From contig JAFXQK010000012.1 in the NCBI GenBank assembly GCA_017527205.1, positions 1 through 64,000 on the forward strand: a stretch of 64,000 nt of DNA, read 5' to 3'. Numbering within the stretch: position 1 is the stretch's first letter; the number at the start of each line of letters is the position of its first letter. Below are positions 39,463-48,216 of the stretch, piece by piece. The translations under genes and the position numbers were made by a program. The DNA comes from Lachnospiraceae bacterium (GTDB taxonomy: Bacteria; Bacillota; Clostridia; Lachnospirales; Lachnospiraceae). The notes under the pieces were generated by a model. That model was not told the DNA's origin. It saw only the letters and a list, made by a program, of their open reading frames with translations, and did not search any database.

Positions 39463-42400
39463 ATGAAAACAAGCGAAAGTAATCTGAAATTATGGACGGA
39501 CGGTTGGTCATTTTTGAAGACTCCCCCGGATACGACCTGGGAGGAAATGCAAAAGCATAAAAAGATGTTTGCCCCCGTGGAGCTTCCGCACGATTGGCTG
39601 ATTTATGATGCAAAGAATTTATATGAGGACAGCTTCGGCTGGTATCGTAAGAGCTTTGAAAATCCGCTCTCAGAGGGAGAGAGACTGCAGCTTCGCTTTG
39701 ACGGTGTTTACATGGACTCCACGATCTATGTCAACGGGAGTGCCGTCATGGATTGGAAATATGGTTATACGACCTTTACGGCTGACGTGACGGATTATCT
39801 GAAAAAGGGAAAGAATGAAATCGTCGTATTGGTAAGGCACAGATCACCGAATTCCCGCTGGTATTCCGGCGCAGGAATTTACCGAAACGTGTGGATGAAG
39901 ATCTGTAAGCCTGCCTGTTTGCCGCTGGATGGCACTTATGTCGTGATCCGGCCGAAGGGCAAGGCGGTGGAGGAGAATCACTGCTTTGAGATGACGCTGA
40001 AGACAGAGATCTGTGCATCCTTTGGAAAGGATGGCGGGGAGCAGACTGTCGTGGATCCTGTGGCCATGGGGCTTCGCGTGCAATACGAGATGACACTGGA
40101 AGAGCCCTTTGCTTTTCCCGAGAAGACGGAGAGCGAGGAGCGCTTTGAAAAGCAATTTGCCGGAACCTGGAAGAGCGAAACCTGGAATGCAAAGCTTGCT
40201 GGCGTGACGCAGAAAGACGATGCCGTGGTGGAGGATCCTGTCTGCGCCGAGGCTTCCCTTGTGACGGTCGTGGACGATCCCGCGCTCTGGGACGTAAAGG
40301 CACCGAATTGTTATCGATTGACAGTAAAGCTCTATCAGGGAGAGGAGTTATTAGACTTTCAAACCTATCTGGTAGGTTTTCGAAGCATTGGGTTTACGCC
40401 CGAAGAGGGTATGTTCTTAAATGGGCGCATCGTGAAGGTACATGGCGTCTGCGAGCATCATGATTTGGGATGCCTTGGCTCGGCCTTTAACGAGAAGGCA
40501 CTCCAGCGTCAATTTACAATTTTGCGCGGGATGGGCGTGAACGGCATTCGCACGAGTCACAATCCTCCGGCACCAGAGTTTATGGAGCTGGCGGACCGCA
40601 TGGGATTCCTGATAGACTCGGAGTGCTTTGACATGTGGGAGCGCCCGAAGACGACCTATGACTATGCAAGATTCTTTATTAATTGGGCGAGAAAGGATGT
40701 CGCCAGCTGGGTTCGCAGGGATCGCAATCATCCCAGCGTGTTCCTCTGGTCCATTGGTAATGAAATTTATGACACGCATGCGGATGAGCATGGGCAGGAG
40801 ATTACAAGAAGGCTGCAGGGCTATGTCCGAGAGAATGATCCTGAGGAAAATGCAGCCGTGACCATCGGCTCTAACTATATGCCGTGGGAGGGTGCCCAGA
40901 AGTGTGCGGACATCGTAAAGATGGCGGGCTATAATTACGGAGAAAAATGGTATGGGGTGCATCACAAGGAGCATCCTGACTGGTTCATTTACGGAAGTGA
41001 AACGGCATCCGTTGTTCAGAGCCGTGGCATTTATCACTTCCCCCTGTCTCAGTCCATCCTGTCAGATGAGGATTTACAATGCTCTGCCCTGGGAAATTCT
41101 TCGACCAGCTGGGGTGCGGAGAGTACGGAGAAGGTCATTGTGGATGACAGGGACGCAACGTTTTGTTTTGGCCAGTTTATCTGGACCGGATTTGATTACA
41201 TTGGTGAGCCGACGCCATACCATACCAAGAATTCTTATTTCGGTCAGATTGACACGGCGGGCTTTCCAAAGGATCCCTATTACGTATTTCAGGCGGAATG
41301 GACGGATTATCGGGAAAAGCCCATGGTGCACGTATTCCCTTACTGGGATTTCAATCCGGGTCAAATGGTGGACGTCAGAGCCTGCACGAATGCGCCGCAG
41401 GTGGAACTCTTTGTCAACGGAAGAAGGCAGGGCCGGAAGACGATCGATCATGAAAAGGGAACGAGTCTTCTTGGAAATTGGCGCGTGCCCTACGAGCCGG
41501 GCGTGATTACGGCCATCGCCTATGACGAGGACGGAAGGGAAGTGGCGAGGGATGAGCGCCGCTCCTTTGAGGACAGCAGCCAGATTTATCTGACCCCGGA
41601 TAAATTTGAAATGTGCGCGGACGAAAAGGATTTGATCTTTTTGACCATCGAGACCCTGGATGCCAAGGGGCATCCCGTGGAGAATGCCGTAGATTACGTT
41701 ACGATCAGCGTGGAAGGGCCGGCTAGACTGCTTGGCATGGATAACGGAGACAGCGCGGATTATGACGAGTACAAGACGGGAACGCGCAAGCTCTTTTCCG
41801 GAAAGCTTTTGGCAGTGATCGGATCCACGGGTGAAAGTGGAACCATTTGCGTCAAGGCGTCAGGAAAAGGCTTGAAGGAGGGGCAAGTACTGCTCTCGGC
41901 CTTCAGTGGCAAACAACAAGAGAATACCCGTGAGACCCTGTATCTGGAGGATTGCCTGTCGGCGAAAGCACCTGGAAAGGAGAGCCGAGGAAACCATGCG
42001 GAGAAAGGCTCCGTAGTGCCTTATATTCCGACGAGAAAGCTCGAGATTACGGCTGAGGAGGAAAAGAGAAAGCTCTCAAAGAGAAAAAAGAGCATGTACC
42101 TGCAGGTTCGCGTCTTCCCTGAGACGGCAACGCCAAAGCTGATTTGGAAGGTGGTTGGACCTGGCGGCATTGAGCTCCCAACGGCAAAGATCGAGGAGAT
42201 TCATTTCTCCGGAAACGTCGCGGGAATATCGGAGAGCGATGTTTCCGGCCGAGAACCCGCGACGCAGGATGGCAGCTCCAATATGCACATGGCCATGGTG
42301 ACGGCGCTTGGCGATGGCGATTTCCTCGTGCGCTGCATGGCGCAGGAGCCTGACGGCAGAATCACCGTGATTTCGGAGCTGGATTTTACGGCAAAGGGTC

Positions 42401-43197
42401 TGGGGCAGGCATTCCTGAATCCCTATGGCTTTATCTCCGGTGGACTCTATACGAAGAAGCAGGGAGACATTGGCAACGGAAATGAGAAGGGATTTTCGAC
42501 GGCGCGAGATGGAGAAAGCTCGGCAACCTTTGAAAATATTGACTTTGGCGACTATGGCTCCGACGAGATCACCATTCCTATTTTTGCGTTGAATGGAGAG
42601 CCGTATTCCCTGGAGCTTTGGGAGGGCGTGCCAGGCGGAGATGGAAGTTCTTTGATCGACGTTTTGACCTATCAGAAGCCTTCCATCTGGAACGTCTATC
42701 AGGAGGAGACCTGGAAGCTTCCAAGGAGGATTAAGGGTGTTACAAGCATTGGTATTCGCATGAAGGACCAGAAGGTTCATATCAAGGGATTTTCCTTCCG
42801 CAAGCTGGAGAAGGCCTTTGGACTACTCTATGCAGGAGAGGCCACCAGAGTATACGGGGATGAATTTACGGTAAAAGGAAGCCGCGTTGAAGGGATTGGA
42901 AACAATGTGACCATGGAATTCGAGGACATGGATTTCGGCGAGGCAGGCACGAGCAGCATTACCATTTGTGGCTGGACGCCGCTTGCAGTCAATACCATTC
43001 ACTTGCGATTCCGTCCGGATGGTGAGGATGAGGTGCAGGCTCGCATGGTAGAATTTGCGGGAACGGGAAAGAATACATACGAGAATCAAACCTTCACATT
43101 CCAAAAGATCAGCGGAAAGGGCAGAATGGATTTGGTATTTTTGCCCGGCTGTCAATTTAATTTGGAATCCCTTCGATTCCGGAAAGACGAGGAATAG
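39463..43197 (+). CDS. GH2-family glycoside hydrolase with C-terminal accessory modules
   Basis: 1244 residues. GH2 order: N-terminal beta domain (LPHDWLIYDAKNLYEDSFGWYRKSF, RFDGVYMDSTIYVNG), immunoglobulin-like domain, then a barrel with acid/base Glu in WSIGNEIYD (about 434) and nucleophile Glu in IYGSETASV (about 513). After a DUF4982-like region (VELFVNGRRQGRKTI) and an invasin-like strand domain come two related carbohydrate-module-like repeats: SATFENIDFGDYGSDEITIP and VTMEFEDMDFGEAGTSSITI. No signal peptide. Likely a beta-galactosidase or beta-glucuronidase type enzyme; substrate not decidable. Confidence 0.85.
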   Translation: MKTSESNLKLWTDGWSFLKTPPDTTWEEMQKHKKMFAPVELPHDWLIYDAKNLYEDSFGWYRKSFENPLSEGERLQLRFDGVYMDSTIYVNGSAVMDWKYGYTTFTADVTDYLKKGKNEIVVLVRHRSPNSRWYSGAGIYRNVWMKICKPACLPLDGTYVVIRPKGKAVEENHCFEMTLKTEICASFGKDGGEQTVVDPVAMGLRVQYEMTLEEPFAFPEKTESEERFEKQFAGTWKSETWNAKLAGVTQKDDAVVEDPVCAEASLVTVVDDPALWDVKAPNCYRLTVKLYQGEELLDFQTYLVGFRSIGFTPEEGMFLNGRIVKVHGVCEHHDLGCLGSAFNEKALQRQFTILRGMGVNGIRTSHNPPAPEFMELADRMGFLIDSECFDMWERPKTTYDYARFFINWARKDVASWVRRDRNHPSVFLWSIGNEIYDTHADEHGQEITRRLQGYVRENDPEENAAVTIGSNYMPWEGAQKCADIVKMAGYNYGEKWYGVHHKEHPDWFIYGSETASVVQSRGIYHFPLSQSILSDEDLQCSALGNSSTSWGAESTEKVIVDDRDATFCFGQFIWTGFDYIGEPTPYHTKNSYFGQIDTAGFPKDPYYVFQAEWTDYREKPMVHVFPYWDFNPGQMVDVRACTNAPQVELFVNGRRQGRKTIDHEKGTSLLGNWRVPYEPGVITAIAYDEDGREVARDERRSFEDSSQIYLTPDKFEMCADEKDLIFLTIETLDAKGHPVENAVDYVTISVEGPARLLGMDNGDSADYDEYKTGTRKLFSGKLLAVIGSTGESGTICVKASGKGLKEGQVLLSAFSGKQQENTRETLYLEDCLSAKAPGKESRGNHAEKGSVVPYIPTRKLEITAEEEKRKLSKRKKSMYLQVRVFPETATPKLIWKVVGPGGIELPTAKIEEIHFSGNVAGISESDVSGREPATQDGSSNMHMAMVTALGDGDFLVRCMAQEPDGRITVISELDFTAKGLGQAFLNPYGFISGGLYTKKQGDIGNGNEKGFSTARDGESSATFENIDFGDYGSDEITIPIFALNGEPYSLELWEGVPGGDGSSLIDVLTYQKPSIWNVYQEETWKLPRRIKGVTSIGIRMKDQKVHIKGFSFRKLEKAFGLLYAGEATRVYGDEFTVKGSRVEGIGNNVTMEFEDMDFGEAGTSSITICGWTPLAVNTIHLRFRPDGEDEVQARMVEFAGTGKNTYENQTFTFQKISGKGRMDLVFLPGCQFNLESLRFRKDEE

Positions 43198-43203
43198 TGA
43201 TTT

Positions 43204-44178
43204 ATGTTACATTGGTTATTTCCAGAAATGTCTGGCTCGCTGATGGCGCTTTGCGGCATTCTTACGGCATTTACGATGACGGTTATTGCGACGGCGAAAC
43301 TCGCCCCATATCTTCCCAAGGACGGAGGCAGGGCGTTTGCCTATGACGGCAAGCTTTCCGCCGGGAAGCCCAGGGGGGCAGGCATTATCTTCGTATTGGC
43401 ATTTGTTGTGGCAACGCTTTTCTTTCTCCCTTTACAGGCAGAGCTGATCATTTATCTGATTTTGATAGTCATCAGCATGCTGACGGGTTATCTGGACGAT
43501 GCATCGAGCACCCCCTGGGGAGAATACAAAAAGGGCTTTTTGGATCTCTGCGTGGCAGTCATGGTAGCGTTTAATTACATCAAGCACAATGGCTGCGACG
43601 TGGATCTTGCCATTTTGGGTGTCAGCTTTACGATGCCTGCTTGGATCTTTGCCATTTTGACCGTGATTCTTGTCTGGACGTCCGTGAATGTCACCAACTG
43701 TGCGGACGGGGTAGATGGCCTGTCGGGAACGCTTGCAATTATCAGCATTCTCAGCATTTACGCCTTGGATCTTCTGCGAGAGTGCGATGAGCACTTTGCG
43801 TACATGAATCTGTTGTTTTGCGTGACGATATTAGGATATCTTTGGTTTAACGCGACGCCCAGTAAGCTAATGATGGGGGATGCAGGTTCCCGCGCGATGG
43901 GATTATTTATCAGTATTGCCATTTTAAAGACGGGAGCCCCGTTCCTGTATGTTTTGGTGGCGCTGGTACTGATTCTGGACGGGGGTCTTGGACTGATTAA
44001 GGTGTCCTTGATTCGCTTCTTGAAGATTCATATTATGAAAAACATTCGGACACCTCTGCATGATCACGTACGGAAGCTTTGGAACTGGTCGAATACGCAG
44101 ACGGTGTATCGATTTGCCATTATTCAAATTATTGCGAGCGTGATCGCTATTTACGCCGTTGCGTGTAGGATGGGATGA
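43204..44178 (+). CDS. MraY/WecA-type phosphosugar transferase
   Basis: 324 residues, about ten spans. GYLDDAS, NVTNCADGVDGLSG, LMMGDAGSRAMG and PLHDHVRK are the cytosolic loops of the polyprenyl-phosphate phospho-sugar transferase family and match MraY better than WecA. The enzyme makes undecaprenyl-linked sugar precursors. No mur genes are adjacent, and it directly follows a glycosidase, so it may be a second MraY-like enzyme rather than the housekeeping copy. Confidence 0.85.
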   Translation: MLHWLFPEMSGSLMALCGILTAFTMTVIATAKLAPYLPKDGGRAFAYDGKLSAGKPRGAGIIFVLAFVVATLFFLPLQAELIIYLILIVISMLTGYLDDASSTPWGEYKKGFLDLCVAVMVAFNYIKHNGCDVDLAILGVSFTMPAWIFAILTVILVWTSVNVTNCADGVDGLSGTLAIISILSIYALDLLRECDEHFAYMNLLFCVTILGYLWFNATPSKLMMGDAGSRAMGLFISIAILKTGAPFLYVLVALVLILDGGLGLIKVSLIRFLKIHIMKNIRTPLHDHVRKLWNWSNTQTVYRFAIIQIIASVIAIYAVACRMG

Positions 44179-44238
44179 CGGGAAACAGGATTGTCTCAGA
44201 CATGCAATGTTGTCGGATAGAATAGGAGTGTAGATGAA

Positions 44239-44742
44239 ATGTATGATGAATTAACCCCGAGTGATCTCAAAAAGATGCAGGAGGAAATCGAATATCGAAA
44301 GGTTGTCGTGCGCCAGCAGGCCTTGGCAGACGTCAAGGAGGCCAGGGCGCATGGAGATCTCTCCGAGAATTTTGAATATCATGCCGCAAAAAAAGTGAAG
44401 AATCAAAACGAGAGCCGAATCCGCTATCTTGAGAGGATGATCAAGACGGCCAAGGTGATTTCCGAGGAGTCCGCAGAGGATGAGGTGGGAATCAATAACA
44501 CGGTCACGGTCGAATTTGTGGATGACGGATCCGTGGAGACCTACAAGATTGTCACGACAGTTCGCGGAAATTCGCTGGAGGGTTTGATCAGTAATGAATC
44601 TCCCCTTGGGAAGGCACTTCTTGGCAAGAAGGAAGGCGACATGGTGCATGTCGACGTGAATGCGACCATCGGCTATGACGTAAAGATCGTTAAGATCGAA
44701 AATACCGTAGATGACGGTACGGATAAGCTGAGAAGCTTCTAA
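44239..44742 (+). CDS. greA: Transcription elongation factor GreA-type
   Basis: 167 residues. N-terminal coiled coil with the conserved tip DVKEARAHGDLSENFEYHAAKK and a C-terminal FKBP-like domain (ISNESPLGKALLGKKEGDMVHV). Rescues backtracked RNA polymerase by stimulating transcript cleavage. It may be a second GreA in the genome, since it is not in the usual lysS context. Confidence 0.9.
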   Translation: MYDELTPSDLKKMQEEIEYRKVVVRQQALADVKEARAHGDLSENFEYHAAKKVKNQNESRIRYLERMIKTAKVISEESAEDEVGINNTVTVEFVDDGSVETYKIVTTVRGNSLEGLISNESPLGKALLGKKEGDMVHVDVNATIGYDVKIVKIENTVDDGTDKLRSF

Positions 44743-44769
44743 CAGTTTGTAACCTTAAGGGAGAATGAC

Positions 44770-46422
44770 ATGGCAGAGCATAAAATGCGATATCTTGCCA
44801 CGAGGCAGGCGGGTGAACTCCTGCCCGAGGAGGAAGAGAATAAGGCGACGGATGATGAGAGTCCTGAGAGGGCAGAGGGGCAGCAGGCGGAGGAAAAGTC
44901 AATGAGGGATGCGGCCATGGCTCCGACGGCAGGGTATCGTTCCAAGAAGGAAAAGGATGACATTTGGGTGAAGAAGGAATACCTTCTGTTTGACCTTGAC
45001 GGGACGCTGACGGATCCCAAGGTGGGCATTACCACCTGCGTACAGTATGCACTCAAGACCTTTGGAATCGATGAACCTGATTTGGACAAGCTAGAGCCCT
45101 TTATCGGGCCGCCATTATTGGATAGCTTCAAGGAATTCTATGGGTTTGATGACGAAAAGGCGCAGGCAGCGATTGAAAAATATCGGGAGCGCTTTAGAGA
45201 CGTAGGAATCTTTGAAAATGAAATCTATCGCGGCGTTCCGGAAATGCTAAAGAAGCTGAAGCAGCGAGGCTTGCATCTTGGCGTGGCATCCAGTAAGCCA
45301 ACCGTTTTTGTGGAAAAGATTCTGGAACATTTTCGCATCAAGGACTACTTTGAAGTCGTGGTGGGAAGTGAGTTGGACGGAACGCGTTCAGATAAGGCAG
45401 AGGTTGTACTGGAGGCGCTTCGCAGATTCTTCCCGAACGGAAGAGTGCAAAAGCACAAGGTCTTCATGATCGGTGATCGCAAGTTTGACGTCATTGGTGC
45501 CAAGAACGTTGGCGTGGAATCTGTTGCCGTCAGCTATGGCTACGGTGACATGGAGGAGCTGATGCAGGCGCATGCGGATTATATCGTGCGCTCCGTGGAG
45601 GAATTAAAGAGATTTCTTCTGCGAGGCTATGAGGATATGGACAGGGATTTAAACAATTTCCAGAAAATGTGGATTTTGATTTCTCAGTTTGTGATCTTTG
45701 TGGCCATGCGCGGGTTCGTAAGGAATGCTTGTGGCGTTGCGCTGGATGCCATGGGAATACAGAACGTTTCAGATGACGTCAGCACGCTGATCCTAGGCAT
45801 CAGCTTTATTGCGGCAGGAGCTGCAATTTTTAAGGTGGCCCGCGGAATCGTGAAAAGAACTATTCAGGACATGTATCTCACGCATCTGAAAAAGGATCCG
45901 AACAGTCTTTACGGTGTTTTGGCGGTCATGTCAATTGCACTGTCCCTGGGACTTGCGATGCTGTTTAACCTTGGCGGCTTTGTCAAGGGCTCGGAGGAGT
46001 TTCAAAAGATTGCAGAAATACAGGCAAGTGCTTCCTTGTGGGTGGCGTTGCTCACCTATGGACTCATTGCTCCCATCGCGGAAGAACTGTTGTTTCGAGG
46101 CGTGATTTACGGATACGTGCGGAAGTTTTTTGACGTGCGGACGGCAATTATTGGGTCGGCCATTTTATTTGGCGTTTATCACGGAAACATGGTGCAGGCT
46201 TTGAACGCAACGATTCTAGGTTATTTCATGGCATATGCATATGAGTATTTTGGTGATTTTAAGGTGCCTATTTTCATGCATGTCGGAATGAACGTACTCG
46301 CGCTCATCATCGAGTATTCCGGACTCGGAAAAACGGGATTTGTCTGCTGGCCAGTGTGTATTGTTTTTCTGGTGCTGGGCATCGGCTGCGCCTTCTTCCT
46401 CGCGAGGAGGAAAAGACTTTAG
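44770..46422 (+). CDS. HAD phosphatase fused to CPBP intramembrane protease
   Basis: 550 residues. A charged, low-complexity N-terminus of about 70 residues precedes a phosphoglycolate-phosphatase-like HAD domain (nucleophile region LFDLDGTLTDPKVG, VASSKPT, MIGDRKFDVIGAKN). After about residue 290 come at least seven spans with the CPBP motifs EELLFRGVIYG (about 437), GVYHGNMVQALNA and HVGMNVLAL. The frame is uninterrupted across the joint, so this is a real fusion. A soluble phosphatase tied to a membrane protease is not a standard pairing. Confidence 0.85.
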   Translation: MAEHKMRYLATRQAGELLPEEEENKATDDESPERAEGQQAEEKSMRDAAMAPTAGYRSKKEKDDIWVKKEYLLFDLDGTLTDPKVGITTCVQYALKTFGIDEPDLDKLEPFIGPPLLDSFKEFYGFDDEKAQAAIEKYRERFRDVGIFENEIYRGVPEMLKKLKQRGLHLGVASSKPTVFVEKILEHFRIKDYFEVVVGSELDGTRSDKAEVVLEALRRFFPNGRVQKHKVFMIGDRKFDVIGAKNVGVESVAVSYGYGDMEELMQAHADYIVRSVEELKRFLLRGYEDMDRDLNNFQKMWILISQFVIFVAMRGFVRNACGVALDAMGIQNVSDDVSTLILGISFIAAGAAIFKVARGIVKRTIQDMYLTHLKKDPNSLYGVLAVMSIALSLGLAMLFNLGGFVKGSEEFQKIAEIQASASLWVALLTYGLIAPIAEELLFRGVIYGYVRKFFDVRTAIIGSAILFGVYHGNMVQALNATILGYFMAYAYEYFGDFKVPIFMHVGMNVLALIIEYSGLGKTGFVCWPVCIVFLVLGIGCAFFLARRKRL

Positions 46423-46430
46423 GGCAAAGC

Positions 46431-47141
46431 TTAGGAGGTCAGGGTGCGATACGCCACCTCTGCTGCCTCGGGCTCCATGTTGCAGCCAAGTCTGTAAAAA
46501 CGAACGCTGTTTTTTAAGAGGGCAAGGAGCGATAAGGTTTTTTGAATGCCGGCAATTTCATGAGGACGGTAGGTCTGTTGAATTAACATTGGGAGAGCTT
46601 CTGAGAAGGAGATGGATGCCATTTCATTCTTGGGGGCTCTTTCTAGGATACAAATGGCACTGAGCGGCATGGAAACGTTTGTGTCTAACTGGTGCTTGCC
46701 ATTCCATGGCGTTCCAAAGATGGTGGCTTCCTTCTCCGTAATGCGAATCAGAGGCTTGTCATCATTGACCATGATGGCACGATTTCCCAGCATTTCCCGC
46801 CAAAGTCTGGTGTGCGTGGATTTCCCCGTGCCGCTTTTGGCAGTAAACAAATACGCCTTTCCATCCACCGCAACGGCGGAGCCATGAAAGAGTATGGTTT
46901 GATGGAAGGGGAAATATTCCGCAATCTTACGATAGATGGCAAGAGACTCCAAATAATCATCAGAGAAATGTTCTTTGGGTTCCTCTGATTTTTGATGCTC
47001 ATAACGAATGTCTTCCTCGGTGGTGGATAGGACTAAGTCCGCGGGAACGTCGTCTGGAACCAGATAATTTTTACATTGAAGCTCTATGTAAGGATAACGA
47101 TTATGAATCTCAAAGATTTTATCAGCCAGTTGAATTTTCAT
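46431..47141 (-). CDS. HPr kinase/PEPCK-like P-loop protein
   Basis: 236 residues. LFHGSAVAVDGKAYLFTAKSGTGKSTHTRLW is the HprK-type P-loop with its leading His, and VNDDKPLIRI is the metal-binding segment. It lacks the N-terminal domain and the HPr-binding signature of true HprK. Similar stand-alone proteins occur in peptide-modification clusters, but no precursor peptide, PqqD or radical SAM gene is nearby. Convergent with the HAD-CPBP gene. Confidence 0.75.
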   Translation of the reverse strand: MKIQLADKIFEIHNRYPYIELQCKNYLVPDDVPADLVLSTTEEDIRYEHQKSEEPKEHFSDDYLESLAIYRKIAEYFPFHQTILFHGSAVAVDGKAYLFTAKSGTGKSTHTRLWREMLGNRAIMVNDDKPLIRITEKEATIFGTPWNGKHQLDTNVSMPLSAICILERAPKNEMASISFSEALPMLIQQTYRPHEIAGIQKTLSLLALLKNSVRFYRLGCNMEPEAAEVAYRTLTS

Positions 47142-47411
47142 TTTTTGTTCCTAAATGCCAAAGGCATGTCTTATTTTTTCGGATGAAGTCATCCAATTTC
47201 GAATTTATTATAATTCATTTTTCTAAGAAATGCAAAGTCTTTCCCTGTTCGAAAAAAGCTTTCAAAGAAAAAGCACTGTTTTCATGGATTCTAATGTGCA
47301 TATGGCACAAAATGTGTTAAAATGGTCAAAGAAGAGTCGACCGAAATTTGAAAGAAGGACGGAGACAAGAGATACTGGAAAATACGCGCAACAAGAAGGA
47401 GAAGAATACCA

Positions 47412-48164
47412 ATGAAGCTGATTTCGTGGAACGTAAATGGTCTTAGGGCATGTTTGCAAAAAGGATTTTTAGAGTATTTTCAGGGGGAGGATGCGGACGT
47501 CTTTTGTCTGCAGGAGACGAAGCTTCAAGCAGGGCAGCACGACTTAGAGCTCCCTGGCTATCATCAATATTGGAATTATGCGGAGAAAAAAGGATATTCG
47601 GGGACGGCTCTGTTTACGAAGCAGGAGCCATTGAGCGTGACCTATGGCATTGGCGTTCCGGAGCATGATCAGGAGGGCCGTGTCATCACGGCAGAATTTG
47701 AAAAGTATTATGTGATCGTGGTGTATGTTCCCAACGCACAGAGAGAGCTGACAAGGCTTTCCTATCGCATGGAGTGGGAGGAGGCTTTTTTGAATTATGT
47801 CAAGGGTTTGGATGCGAAGAAGCCGGTCATTTATTGCGGCGACTTGAACGTTGCGCATCAGGAAATTGACCTAAAGAACCCGAAGACCAATCATAAGAAT
47901 GCAGGCTTTACGGATGAGGAGAGGGGCTGCTTTACAAAGGTTTTGGCGAACGGCTTTGTCGATTCCTTCCGCTATCTTTATCCAGAGACGAAGGATGCCT
48001 ATTCCTGGTGGTCCTACATGGGAAATGCCCGTGCTAAGAACGTCGGATGGCGTATTGACTATTTTGTGGTATCGGAGAAGCTGAAGGATGAGATCAAGGA
48101 CGCAAAAATCCATCCGAACGTCATGGGATCTGATCATTGCCCTGTGGAATTAGATATTTTCTGA
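47412..48164 (+). CDS. xth: Exodeoxyribonuclease III
   Basis: 250 residues. [54 protein letters not shown] and [10 protein letters not shown] are the catalytic and metal-binding blocks of the ExoIII/AP-endonuclease family. Acts on abasic sites and 3' ends during DNA repair. RBS AGAAGGAGAAG. The 270 bp before it hold no other gene. Confidence 0.95.
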   Translation: MKLISWNVNGLRACLQKGFLEYFQGEDADVFCLQETKLQAGQHDLELPGYHQYWNYAEKKGYSGTALFTKQEPLSVTYGIGVPEHDQEGRVITAEFEKYYVIVVYVPNAQRELTRLSYRMEWEEAFLNYVKGLDAKKPVIYCGDLNVAHQEIDLKNPKTNHKNAGFTDEERGCFTKVLANGFVDSFRYLYPETKDAYSWWSYMGNARAKNVGWRIDYFVVSEKLKDEIKDAKIHPNVMGSDHCPVELDIF

Positions 48165-48216
48165 GAGGATTATGGGACTTACAAAACAGTATCCTAGTAG
48201 CAGGAGGTGGTAGAAT

